DNA of 64,000 nt from Dyella dinghuensis (GTDB lineage: Bacteria > Pseudomonadota > Gammaproteobacteria > Xanthomonadales > Rhodanobacteraceae). The DNA lies in NCBI RefSeq assembly GCF_003977615.1, contig NZ_RYZR01000002.1, positions 249,214 to 313,213 of the forward strand, written 5' to 3'. The notes below the pieces were generated by a model. That model saw nothing but the letters and a program-made list of their open reading frames with translations. It did not search any database and was not told the origin of the DNA. Each line of letters begins with the position of its first letter. Position 1 is the first letter of the stretch. This document shows positions 8,963 to 17,167 of this stretch, piece by piece. The translations under genes were made by a program, and so were the position numbers.

Positions 8963-10651
8963 ATGATGACCATGACCACGTCTTTCCGCTTTAGACGTCG
9001 GCACGCTGTTGCCGCGCTTGCACTAACCGCGCTTGCAGCAAGTGTCGCTGCTTATGCCGATGATTTTTCGTTCCAGCGTGATTTTCGTTTTTGGCCAGAT
9101 AATCTGGTCGTCAGTCGCAGTGTGTACGACAACAATGCAAGCAACGTTCAGGTGGGAGAGATCTTGCCGCCGAACTGCCCGGCAAGTAGCGGTGCTTGCG
9201 GCGCTGCGCCGGGTGCACCGTATGACGGCACCTTTCCTTATGTGTTTAACGATGTCATCTATGATCCGAGCTTCGGTATCACTTCGCGCATCTACCTCGA
9301 TCAGCTGACGCCGAACGGTTGGTTGATCGATTCGCTGGAAGTTCCCAACAGTCTGCGTCCTGCTGCGCGAGAGGGTCAGTTGGTAACCAGCTTTAGTTCC
9401 AAGTCGGAACTTGGCCTGCATCTGTCGATGGACGGCAAGTACCTCACTTTTATGGGTTACGTTGCCCCGGTGAATTTCATCGATGCATCGAATGGCGATA
9501 CGCCCGCTGTCGTCGATCCGACGAACCCTGATGGGCAGTCCGTTTACCGCGCGGTTGCTACGGTCGACGGTGCGGGTCGATTCCAGTTCACCGAAACCAA
9601 TGCTTACAGCGGCAACAATGGCCGTGTCGCGATCTTCAATAACGTCAACGGCGAAAACATCTTCTACACCGCGGGCAACGCTGGTAATGGAAGCAACCCG
9701 CAGCCCGCCGGCGTCGTTCTTGGTGCTGGCGCGCAGTTCATCACGCCGTCGCAGTTGCCGGAGGCTTTGCAGAATCCGAGCACTCCTACGCCCTTGGCAA
9801 GTTTCTCTGTCACGACGCTCGGCGACAAAGCCGACAAGATCGGCAAAGACGATAACTTCCGCGGTATCGCCGTGTACAACAACGTGTTGTATTTCACCAA
9901 GGGCAGCGGCAGCAACGGCGTGAACACCGTGTACTTCGTGGACACCACAGGCACGGCATGTCCGAAAGGCGTAGGCGTTCCGGTGCCGGGTGCATCGCTG
10001 CCTACCGCACCTCTTTCCTACAACGCGGCCACACTGCAAACGACGGGTCTGCCGACCAACATGTGCATCCTTTCCGGCTTCCCGAGCACCCCGGTGAAGA
10101 CGGCGACGACGGTATCGTATCCGTTCGGTATCTGGTTCGCCGATGCAAACACGCTGTATGTCGCCGATGAAGGCGATGGCTATGTGGGTGGCACCGACCT
10201 GTATACGCATGCTGCCGCGCAGACGACAGCCGGTTTGCAGAAGTGGGTGTACAACGCGTCGACAAAGACCTGGAATCTCGCTTACACCTTGCAGGCTGGT
10301 TTGAATCTCGGCCAGCCCTACACGGTGCACAACTATCCCACCGGCACGAATGAAGCGACGAATCTGCCGTGGTCGCCGGCAACGGACGGTCTGCGTCAGC
10401 TCACCGGCCGCGTGGATGCCGACGGCAAGGTCACCATCTGGGCTGTTACCTCCACGATCAGTGGCGGCGGCGACACCGGTGCCGACCCGAACCGTCTGGT
10501 TGCGATTCGCGATACGTTGTCGAACACGACGGCTGCGGGCGCTGCGAAGGAACAGTTCGTGACCTTGCGCTCGGCGAAGTTCGCTGAAGTATTGCGCGGC
10601 GTGTCTTTCACCCCCGGCTCGAATACGTCGAACAGTCGCTGGCCTTGGTAA
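8963..10651 (+). CDS. Large secreted protein of unknown function
   Basis: The protein of 562 residues starts with an Arg-rich n-region and a signal peptide ending near AYA-DD (residue 33). ATG 8963 has GGAG four bases upstream; a longer in-frame start at 8840 lacks this and would bury the signal. The mature protein is rich in Gly, Asn and Thr with repeated strand-turn segments such as FRGIAVYNNVLYFTKG, YPFGIWFADANTLYVADEG and LTGRVDADGKVTIWAVT, which suggests a beta-propeller (NHL/SMP-30-like) shape. I do not recognise a catalytic family. A strong terminator follows. Confidence 0.72.
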   Translation: MMTMTTSFRFRRRHAVAALALTALAASVAAYADDFSFQRDFRFWPDNLVVSRSVYDNNASNVQVGEILPPNCPASSGACGAAPGAPYDGTFPYVFNDVIYDPSFGITSRIYLDQLTPNGWLIDSLEVPNSLRPAAREGQLVTSFSSKSELGLHLSMDGKYLTFMGYVAPVNFIDASNGDTPAVVDPTNPDGQSVYRAVATVDGAGRFQFTETNAYSGNNGRVAIFNNVNGENIFYTAGNAGNGSNPQPAGVVLGAGAQFITPSQLPEALQNPSTPTPLASFSVTTLGDKADKIGKDDNFRGIAVYNNVLYFTKGSGSNGVNTVYFVDTTGTACPKGVGVPVPGASLPTAPLSYNAATLQTTGLPTNMCILSGFPSTPVKTATTVSYPFGIWFADANTLYVADEGDGYVGGTDLYTHAAAQTTAGLQKWVYNASTKTWNLAYTLQAGLNLGQPYTVHNYPTGTNEATNLPWSPATDGLRQLTGRVDADGKVTIWAVTSTISGGGDTGADPNRLVAIRDTLSNTTAAGAAKEQFVTLRSAKFAEVLRGVSFTPGSNTSNSRWPW

Positions 10652-10674
10652 AACGCCAGAACGAAGATGAAAAG

Positions 10675-10703
10675 GCCGGCGCTATCAAGCGCCGGCTTTT
10701 TTT
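10675..10703 (+). terminator. Rho-independent terminator after secreted protein gene
   Basis: A nine-base stem GCCGGCGCT pairs with AGCGCCGGC around an ATCA loop and is followed by seven T residues. It lies 23 bases after the stop codon at 10651. Confidence 0.93.
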
Positions 10704-11104
10704 ATGCGGACGGGCGCGATGTGCTCCTCGTACCTGTAAAGGCGCATTTAGCGCCGATGTTTTTGCGATGATCCTCGAACACATGCTTGCGGTGAGCTGA
10801 AAAAAAGCTGCGGTGCATGAATTGCCCGGAAGGCCCCACTGGTGCAGCCCGCACGCACCATGTCCACCGGCTGATATAGCCGTCTAGTTATAAAGCCGGC
10901 CCGGAGGCCTTCGAGCCCTCCCCAGTTGCCGTGAAGGCACCCTTCAAAGGGTCCACACAGAATTTTCATCAGGTAGTCGCAACGCCGCCGGAAGGCGACC
11001 AATATTGGGGTACCGGGACCGCCCGAGGGCCTGGTATCGGCTGGCATTTGTCCTACCGAACAAACCCTGTCGTTAACGACTAAACAAATAGTGGAGACAC
11101 ACAC
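10704..11104 (+). promoter_or_regulatory. Long structured leader before the undA-like gene
   Basis: This 400-base stretch has no convincing gene. It is full of hairpins: GGCGC/GCGCC at 10741-10755, CGGCT/AGCCG at 10868-10882, ACCCTTCAAAGGGT near 10950, and a nine-pair stem joining 11009-11017 (GGTACCGGG) with 11030-11038 (CCTGGTATC). The last stem contains two G-U pairs that would be A-C mismatches in the opposite-strand RNA, so the structure fits a transcript on the plus strand. It does not match a riboswitch I recognise. It may be a regulatory leader or an independent RNA. Confidence 0.4.
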
Positions 11105-11881
11105 ATGCACGCACATTTCGAACGCACCGGCGACCTGATGGAACTGTCCACCTACCCGACCTGGGCCCAGGATTTGGTTACCCATTGCGAGGAGACCAAG
11201 CAAGGCGTGATTGGTCATGGCATTTGGACGATGATGCGCGAAGCCCGTCTGGACGCCCAGGCGACGCGCGATTTCATGGTCGGCGTATGGCCGGTTATCG
11301 AGCGCTTTCCCGCCTATATGGCGCAAAATCTGCTGAAAACGCGTTATGGCCGCAGCCAGGGCGAAAACATGGCCCGCCGGTGGCTGGTACGTAACATCCG
11401 AGTGGAGCAGAATCATGCCGACTATTGGCTAAATTGGGCCGAAGGGGCCGGCGTTTCCAGGGACGACGTATTGAATGGCCCGGTCCCGTATGGTTCGGAG
11501 GCACTGGCCGGGTGGTGCGAAGAGGTGAGCCGTAGCGCGCCGTTGGCGGCAGGCATGATTGCCACCAATTACGCGGTCGAAGGGGCAACAGGGGAATGGT
11601 CGCAGCTGGTCTACGACAGCTTGGCCTATCACGAATCACTCCCCCAGTCCGTTCGGGCCCATAGCCTGCGTTGGCTTCAACTTCACGCAGCCTATGACGA
11701 TACTCATCCCTGGGAAGCGCTGGAGATCGTATGCACCCTGGTGGGTACCTCTCCTCGAGCAGATCAGGTCGCTTACCTGCAAGAATGCGTGAAACGGAGC
11801 TATGTCAGCATGAGGATCACTCTGGATCGTTGCCTGGATGTGCGTCGCGACCCATGGCTGGCCAACGAGGCTGCCGCTTAA
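11105..11881 (+). CDS. undA: UndA-like heme-oxygenase-fold diiron oxidase
   Basis: This 258-residue all-helical protein has the ligand set of the non-heme diiron UndA family: Glu66, Glu101 and His104 (in RVEQNHADYW), Glu159 (in NYAVEGATGEW), and His194 with Asp198 (in LHAAYDDTH). These positions agree almost residue for residue with those reported for Pseudomonas UndA (E67, E101, H104, E159, H194, D198), and the length is also nearly the same. UndA converts medium-chain fatty acids to terminal alkenes, for example lauric acid to 1-undecene, using Fe and O2. The protein is cytoplasmic with no signal. GGAG precedes the ATG. Older annotation would call it TenA/PqqC-like. Confidence 0.78.
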   Translation: MHAHFERTGDLMELSTYPTWAQDLVTHCEETKQGVIGHGIWTMMREARLDAQATRDFMVGVWPVIERFPAYMAQNLLKTRYGRSQGENMARRWLVRNIRVEQNHADYWLNWAEGAGVSRDDVLNGPVPYGSEALAGWCEEVSRSAPLAAGMIATNYAVEGATGEWSQLVYDSLAYHESLPQSVRAHSLRWLQLHAAYDDTHPWEALEIVCTLVGTSPRADQVAYLQECVKRSYVSMRITLDRCLDVRRDPWLANEAAA

Positions 11882-11966
11882 ACGCTTAAGTTTCATGCGG
11901 TAGGGGGCGATACACATATCAGCAGCTTCTTCGTGTGGAGTGTCAGCTGATTACAATAGGGGCACG

Positions 11967-14714
11967 ATGCGTATCGCTCGCAAAGTTCAGCAACGGCCGC
12001 TGTTACGACGCCTTATGCCATTGGCATATGGGTTGGCGGCGGTCGTTGGTCTTGTTTTATGCCTGACCTGGGGTGCCCTCCAGGTCCAGGTAACGCTTGC
12101 CGGTTTTTTGAATGGCGAAAGTCTTTGGTCGAAGGCCCAGAAGCAGGCGGTCATCGACCTGTATGTCTACGCCCGCAGCGGCGATCCCACTGACCTGGAC
12201 AACTTCCGGCGCAACTACGAAGTCTTGCGCACGGACCGTTGGGCGCGCGACACGATCGCCACCGGCCATTACAAGAAGGCCGAGGTGGATGATGCGTTCA
12301 AGCGTGGCGGCGTCATTCCCGCCGCCATTCCCGGGATGGTTTTCATCCTGGATCACTTCTCGCAAGCGCCCTACATGGGGCAAGCAGTAAAAGACTGGCG
12401 CTCTGTCGATAGCTCCATCGAAGAACTCAACGCCATCGCCAATCACCTTGAGCAGGTGTATGCCCACGGCACTCCGGCTGCTGCAGAGCTGGAACAGCAG
12501 CGCGCGCGAATCGATACGCTGAACGATTACATCCAGCCGCGCAGCGACGAATTTTCGCTGGATATCGCGCTGGGTGCGGCATGGCTGGGCAAGGTGCTGT
12601 TCTTCAGCGTACTGGTCAGCGCCATGCTGGCGTGCCTGATCTGGTTCCGCATGGCCAAGCGCATTTTCACTAGCATCCGCGGCACGGAAGAGCGTTATCA
12701 GCTGCTGTTCGACAGCGCGGCCGATGGCATCGTAATGGTCGATGAAACGCACGGCATCATTCTTGGCGTCAATCGCACCGCCTGCATCTGGACAGGGCAC
12801 GAGTCGAACGCGCTAATCGGAAAGAACTTCCAGGATCTGTTTATCGAAGGCAGTACACGTTCGGCAGGCGCGCAAACGATAGGCATGTTGCGCGCCGAGA
12901 ACGGCCTGGTACGCACGGTGGAAACGCATAGCAGCCTTACCACCTGGGGCGCGCAACCGGTGCGTCAGGCCATCATGCGCGACATTTCCGATCGCGTGGC
13001 GATGGAGCAGGAGCGTCGTATCGCTTCGGAGGCCATGGCCAGTGTGGCGGAAGGCTTGATCATTGCCGATGCCGACCGCCGCATTACGACCATCAATAGC
13101 GCGCTGACACGCATCAGCGGCTACACATTGCAATACCTGCAACACCATCGTTTCGACGAACTGAGGCGTATGCCGGACGGCTCGCCGTTGCCATCGTCCA
13201 TCTGGGAGATGGTTGCCGATGGCGGCAACTGGGTGAGCGAAGTGCAGAGCTGGCGCGCGGACGGGTCGTCGTATCCGGAGCTGCTCAGCATCAGCGCCAT
13301 TCGCAATAGCGAGGGACGCATACAGCATTACGTCGCCGTGGTGACGGATATCACGCGCAGCAAGGCCGATCGCCAGCGCCTCGAATATATGGTGGCGCAC
13401 GATCCATTGACCGGACTTGCCAATCGCAGCGAATTCCAGCGTCACTGCGCCAATGCTATCGATGCCGCCGCGCGCACCAATGGTGCAGCAGCCGTGTTGT
13501 TCGTCGATCTGGATGCGTTCAAGGCGGTGAACGACAGTTACAGCCACGCCATCGGCGACCGTTTGCTGGTGAAGGTGGCGCAACGCATTCGTCGCGAACT
13601 GGGCGAGAACGATGTGGCCAGCCGTATCGGCGGCGATGAATTTACCGTGTTGCTTGGCAGTTTGCGCACGCGCGAACAAGCAGCGCAGTTTGCCAGCCGC
13701 CTGTTGCTGAGCTTGTCCGAGCCGATGCTGATTGGCGATTACGAAATCGTGATGAGTGCGAGCATTGGCATCTCGGGCTATCCGCTGGACGGCAGCGATC
13801 CGGTGGTGTTGATCGCCAATGCCGACGCGGCGATGTATGCCGCCAAGACGCAGGAGCGCAACACGTTCCGCTTCTACACGCCATTGATGCACGCCGATGC
13901 GCGCATGCGTTTGATGCTGGGTGCCGATCTTCGTCAGGCGCTGATGCGCGACGAATTCCATCTGGCATTCCAGCCCAGCGTGGAATTGCGCAGCGGCCGC
14001 ATTGTGGCCGTGGAAGCCTTGCTGCGCTGGCGTCATCCCGAGCGCGGTGAGTTGATGCCGGATGAGTTTATTCCGTTGGCGGAAAGCCTTGGCCTGATCC
14101 GGCGAATCGATGCGTGGACGCTGCGTGCCGTGTGCGCGCAGATACGTCAATGGGATCAGGCAAAGTTGCCGCCGATACGCGTTGCACTGAATGCGTCGGC
14201 GGCCACCTTCGGTCATCCCGGCTTTATCGAAAGCGTGAAACAGGCGCTGCAGATCAGTCAGATTTCACCGAAGCGTCTGCTGTTTGAAATCACCGAAAGC
14301 GCGATTCTGCGTTTGGGCGAGGCCACCGAGCAGACCATCCACGCACTCCATGCGTTGGGTATTTGCATCGCGATCGACGACTTCGGCACGGGTTATTCGT
14401 CGCTGGCGTATCTGAAGATGTCCGGTATCGATTTCCTGAAGATCGACCGCTCGTTCGTCACCGACTTGCCCGATAGCAGCAACGACGTCGCTATCGTCGA
14501 AGCGATGCTGGCCATCGCCAAGAGTCTGGGTATGTACACGATTGCCGAAGGCATCGAAACGGCGGCGCAGCACGAATTCCTGCTCCAGGCCGGTTGCAGC
14601 GAAGGGCAGGGTTATTACTATGCGCGCGGCCTGCCGCCGGTGGAGATTGAGCGCATGCTGCTGCCCAATCCCCGCCACGAACCATCCAAGCTGCGGTTGG
14701 TTCCTCCGAAGTAA
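11967..14714 (+). CDS. PAS-GGDEF-EAL cyclic-di-GMP signalling protein
   Basis: The protein of 915 residues has a membrane helix at about 17-38, a periplasmic loop, a second helix near 190-215, two PAS domains (about 230-345 and 350-460), a GGDEF domain with intact RIGGDEF at 553-559, and an EAL domain with intact Glu683-Ala-Leu. The signature DDFGTGYSSLAYL is present. The RxxD product-inhibition site before GGDEF reads GEND, so feedback control is probably absent. It may both make and break cyclic-di-GMP. ATG 11967 is preferred over GTG 11940 because AGGGG lies before it. Confidence 0.9.
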   Translation: MRIARKVQQRPLLRRLMPLAYGLAAVVGLVLCLTWGALQVQVTLAGFLNGESLWSKAQKQAVIDLYVYARSGDPTDLDNFRRNYEVLRTDRWARDTIATGHYKKAEVDDAFKRGGVIPAAIPGMVFILDHFSQAPYMGQAVKDWRSVDSSIEELNAIANHLEQVYAHGTPAAAELEQQRARIDTLNDYIQPRSDEFSLDIALGAAWLGKVLFFSVLVSAMLACLIWFRMAKRIFTSIRGTEERYQLLFDSAADGIVMVDETHGIILGVNRTACIWTGHESNALIGKNFQDLFIEGSTRSAGAQTIGMLRAENGLVRTVETHSSLTTWGAQPVRQAIMRDISDRVAMEQERRIASEAMASVAEGLIIADADRRITTINSALTRISGYTLQYLQHHRFDELRRMPDGSPLPSSIWEMVADGGNWVSEVQSWRADGSSYPELLSISAIRNSEGRIQHYVAVVTDITRSKADRQRLEYMVAHDPLTGLANRSEFQRHCANAIDAAARTNGAAAVLFVDLDAFKAVNDSYSHAIGDRLLVKVAQRIRRELGENDVASRIGGDEFTVLLGSLRTREQAAQFASRLLLSLSEPMLIGDYEIVMSASIGISGYPLDGSDPVVLIANADAAMYAAKTQERNTFRFYTPLMHADARMRLMLGADLRQALMRDEFHLAFQPSVELRSGRIVAVEALLRWRHPERGELMPDEFIPLAESLGLIRRIDAWTLRAVCAQIRQWDQAKLPPIRVALNASAATFGHPGFIESVKQALQISQISPKRLLFEITESAILRLGEATEQTIHALHALGICIAIDDFGTGYSSLAYLKMSGIDFLKIDRSFVTDLPDSSNDVAIVEAMLAIAKSLGMYTIAEGIETAAQHEFLLQAGCSEGQGYYYARGLPPVEIERMLLPNPRHEPSKLRLVPPK

Positions 14715-14719
14715 TCCGC

Positions 14720-15403
14720 TTACAGCTTCACGTCGACAACAGCTTCTTCCGGCTGATACAGCGACGGATACAGCTGCTTGAGCGCAGCAACTTTGGGCGC
14801 GTCGTTGATCACGATATACGGCTCGTCGGGATGCGTACGCGCGTAATCCTGATGGTAGGACTCCGCTTCGTAGAACGCGTTCAACGGTTGTAACTGCGTC
14901 ACGATCGATCCGTTGAAAACTTTCGCCGCATTGAGCTGCGCGATGTATGACTGGGCAATCTTCTGCTGCTGCGGATTGGTGAAGAAGATTTCCGAGCGGT
15001 ATTGCGTACCGGTGTCAGGGCCCTGGCGATTCAGTTCCGTTGGGTCGTGCGCGACGCCGAAGTACACCTTCAGCAGTTGGCCGTAGCTGACCACCGAGGG
15101 GTCGAATTCCACTTTCACGGATTCGGCGTGGCCGGTGTTGCCGTCGCTGACGTCGTCGTAGTGGGCCGTGCTCGCTGCGCCGCCGCTGTAGCCCGCCCAG
15201 ACCTGTTTCACGCCGTGCACGTGTTCGAACACGGATTGCAGGCCCCAGAAGCAGCCGCCTGCCAGTACGGCGGTTTCGGTGGCGTGGGTGGCGGTTTTGG
15301 CGGTGTCGTAGGTGGGGTCGGGGAGGTTGGCGGTGCTTGCGGTGGCTGAGCAGGCGGTGAGGGCGGCGAGGGTGAATAGGGTGGCTAGACTGCGGGTGCG
15401 CAT
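14720..15403 (-). CDS. msrA: Peptide-methionine (S)-S-oxide reductase, lipoprotein
   Basis: The family signature GCFWG is at residues 50-54, with Cys51 as the catalytic nucleophile, followed by YSGG and the GHAESVKVEFDP segment. MsrA repairs oxidised methionine in proteins. An N-terminal signal with lipobox LTAC (Cys18) predicts a lipoprotein, so it acts in the envelope rather than the cytoplasm. GGAG precedes the ATG at 15403. It is convergent with the cyclic-di-GMP protein gene, with five bases between the stop codons. Confidence 0.93.
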   Translation of the reverse strand: MRTRSLATLFTLAALTACSATASTANLPDPTYDTAKTATHATETAVLAGGCFWGLQSVFEHVHGVKQVWAGYSGGAASTAHYDDVSDGNTGHAESVKVEFDPSVVSYGQLLKVYFGVAHDPTELNRQGPDTGTQYRSEIFFTNPQQQKIAQSYIAQLNAAKVFNGSIVTQLQPLNAFYEAESYHQDYARTHPDEPYIVINDAPKVAALKQLYPSLYQPEEAVVDVKL

Positions 15404-15487
15404 GGGGACTCCAGGAATGTCCGGATGTCTTGTATTCGTTTTGGGTGCTTTGAAGGTTACTTCGTAAGCTTGCGATCACGTTAATCT

Positions 15488-15509
15488 CGTCATTCCGGCG
15501 AAGGCCGGA
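15488..15509. repeat. Partial copy of inverted-repeat arm
   Basis: The 22 bases starting CGTCATTCCGGCGAAGG match the left arm of the complete inverted-repeat element at 38070-38170. Here the right arm is absent and the sequence diverges after CCGGA, so this looks like a decayed or single-arm copy. Confidence 0.6.
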
Positions 15510-15599
15510 GGCGCTTCTTAACAGCGGAGCTGGTCATCCAGTGACTGCATCGCTTGGTTGATGCGATATCGCCAGCTTGCTCGCCTGCGCGGCGGGCGT

Positions 15600-15885
15600 T
15601 TCGTCCGCCTGCCAGCGGCCGAGTTACTTTTCTTTGCTTGTCCAAAGAAGAAGTAACCAAAAGAAAAGACACCCCGGAGAGCGCGCCCTTCGGGTGCGCG
15701 AACAGGTTACGGGGTTTTTCGACAGCACCTCCTGTGCTGGCGAAAAACTGGCTGGCATCCATGCCAGCCACCCTGCGGGCTGTCCTTCACCCGTTCGCCG
15801 CGCTCTACGGGGCCCCGGTTTAAGAGCCAGAGCAGCGCGCGTGCGCGCACTCTTTAAGAGCGCAAAGCGCAGGGCAAATGCAATC
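15600..15885. repeat. Hairpin-rich noncoding repeat element
   Basis: This part of the 521-base gap between msrA and the S4 gene holds consecutive inverted repeats: GTTACTT...AAGTAAC (15623-15657, with CTTTG/CAAAG inside), a GCGCGCCC-TTC-GGGTGCGCG stem near 15681, CAGCAC/GTGCTG near 15723, and a perfect GGCTGGCA-TCCA-TGCCAGCC at 15750-15769. The AAGTAACCAAAAGAAA segment is familiar to me from dispersed intergenic repeats of Xanthomonadaceae and relatives. Short open frames across it look spurious. No transposase is present. Confidence 0.55.
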
Positions 15886-15924
15886 AACAAAAGCAGTCGT
15901 GCGCAGTGGGCGCCCGCGGTTTTC

Positions 15925-16146
15925 TTACTCGGCTGCTATGACGTAAATTTCCACATCATCTAACCGCACGACCTGTCCCGCGTGAATCTTGCAGGTCTTG
16001 CGCAGTTCCTGTTGACCATCGACGTAAACGTCGCCGCTGGCAACGATCATTTTTCCCGCGCCGCCGCTGTCGCATAGGCCGACCAATTTTAAAAGCTGGT
16101 TGAGTTCCACGTGGTCGCGGTCGAGTTCGAATTGTATGTGTTGCAT
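15925..16146 (-). CDS. S4-domain RNA-binding protein (YbcJ-like)
   Basis: This 73-residue protein is a single S4 domain: ELNQLLKLVGLCDSGGAGKMI leads (in two pieces) into the beta-turn VYVDGQ and the closing strand HAGQVVRLDDVEIYV. Small S4 proteins of the YbcJ type bind structured RNA; their target is not known. It starts one base after the barstar stop codon and so is translationally close to the RNase-barstar pair. Confidence 0.87.
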   Translation of the reverse strand: MQHIQFELDRDHVELNQLLKLVGLCDSGGAGKMIVASGDVYVDGQQELRKTCKIHAGQVVRLDDVEIYVIAAE

Positions 16147-16147
16147 G

Positions 16148-16585
16148 TCAGCGGTGCGTGGGAAGTGAGATGGGATGTTCGGGCAGGCTCAGGAAGGCGA
16201 AGAACGGGCGGTTCTGGCCGATCGCGAAGTTGGCAGCTTCATGCAGGATGCCGAGCAGGATGTCGAAGTCTTTCGCTGCGGCTTGACGCAAATCGTTGGC
16301 GTGATCGAGCAGTAACGCGTGACCGGTGCCATGTAACCAGCCCAGGTCGCGCAGACTGTCGACCAGCGCGTCCCAGTTTTGACCGAAGCCTGATGGCAGC
16401 TTTAGTGCCGTGGCCAGGCGTTTGAGTAGCTCGCTTTTGTCGTGGCAGCCTTCGAGATCGGCACGGCAAACATAGAGCTTTCCTTCTTCGGCGGCGGTGG
16501 CGAGTGCATCGAGGTCGGCGGCATCGACAAAGTAAACGCCACCGTCATCGGCATGCGTCAGATCGAGTGAACCTTCGGCGCTCAT
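16148..16585 (-). CDS. Barstar-family ribonuclease inhibitor
   Basis: The 145-residue protein contains the barstar fold, with the LEGCHDKSELLKRLATALKLP helix region (described here in shortened form: residues 45-65), the family core FGQNWDALVDSLRDLGW at 67-83 and an acidic surface. It is cytoplasmic. The ATG at 16585 overlaps the stop of the upstream RNase gene (ATGA), which couples the two. The role inferred is to neutralise that RNase before export. The core Asn-Trp-Asp-Ala-Leu is intact. Confidence 0.9.
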   Translation of the reverse strand: MSAEGSLDLTHADDGGVYFVDAADLDALATAAEEGKLYVCRADLEGCHDKSELLKRLATALKLPSGFGQNWDALVDSLRDLGWLHGTGHALLLDHANDLRQAAAKDFDILLGILHEAANFAIGQNRPFFAFLSLPEHPISLPTHR

Positions 16586-17019
16586 CGGTTCACCTGAAAA
16601 GGCTGGAAGCTGCGGTAGTGATCGCCGGTGTAGTAAAAAACAGTTGGCGGAGTGCCGCCGGTGATGATCCGGCGCGTACCGCGATTGCGCGCATCGGGGG
16701 TGTCGACGGTGTATTCGTGGTAGTAGCCGCGCGGTTGTTGCGGCAGTAAACCTTCGTAATTGCCGAATACAACGCCGTCCTGGCTGTACGGGAATGGGCC
16801 GCCTTGCAGGATAAGCGTTAGCGTCTGACAGGCTTCCGGCGGCATGAACTGCGGCAGATTGGTTGCCGCCGAGGGACAGTTGACGTTGCTTGCGGGTGCA
16901 AGCGCCACCTTGCCTTCCGAGGTCATGCTCGGCGGCACGGATGGATGGTGATTCAAGAAAACCAGCAGCGCGATAAACAGCGCAAGAAGCACGAGCGAGA
17001 TCAGACGTGAAACGGACAT
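16582..17019 (-). CDS. Guanyl-specific ribonuclease (N1/T1/Sa type), exported
   Basis: The 145-residue protein has an N-terminal hydrophobic helix (residues 5-24), serving as signal or anchor, and a microbial RNase domain from about residue 47. The catalytic set seen in RNase Sa is recognisable: Glu102 in HEYTV, Arg113 and Arg117 in RNRGTRRII, and His134 in GDHYRSF. It should cleave single-stranded RNA after guanosine outside the cytoplasm. The barstar gene overlaps its stop codon by four bases, forming a barnase-barstar-like pair. Confidence 0.9.
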   Translation of the reverse strand: MSVSRLISLVLLALFIALLVFLNHHPSVPPSMTSEGKVALAPASNVNCPSAATNLPQFMPPEACQTLTLILQGGPFPYSQDGVVFGNYEGLLPQQPRGYYHEYTVDTPDARNRGTRRIITGGTPPTVFYYTGDHYRSFQPFQVNR

Positions 17020-17167
17020 CGCGGGCTCCCTCCAGGCGACAGCGGGCAGTGTAATGCGTTCCGCGCGCTGTGTTTACAGAAAGCATGCGTCGGATGACTT
17101 TAAGGACATGTAGACGCAGCTTGCTGGGAATACAACAAGGCTCCCATTCCCCAGCAGGAAGAACGAC

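Noticed and set aside
9023-10330. Minus-strand open frame of 435 codons
   Set aside because: It opposes the secreted protein gene, which has a signal peptide, ribosome binding site and terminator.
10748-11416. Minus-strand frame of 222 codons across the undA leader
   Set aside because: It has no start signal or family and overlaps the undA start. G-U pairs in the leader stem favour plus-strand RNA instead.
12813-14216. Long minus-strand open frame inside the GGDEF-EAL gene
   Set aside because: Composition is His/Arg-rich shadow sequence with no domain; the plus-strand protein is clearly real.
15577-15963. Open frames of 88-128 codons in the msrA-S4 gap
   Set aside because: They read through a hairpin-rich repeat on both strands and have no ribosome binding site.
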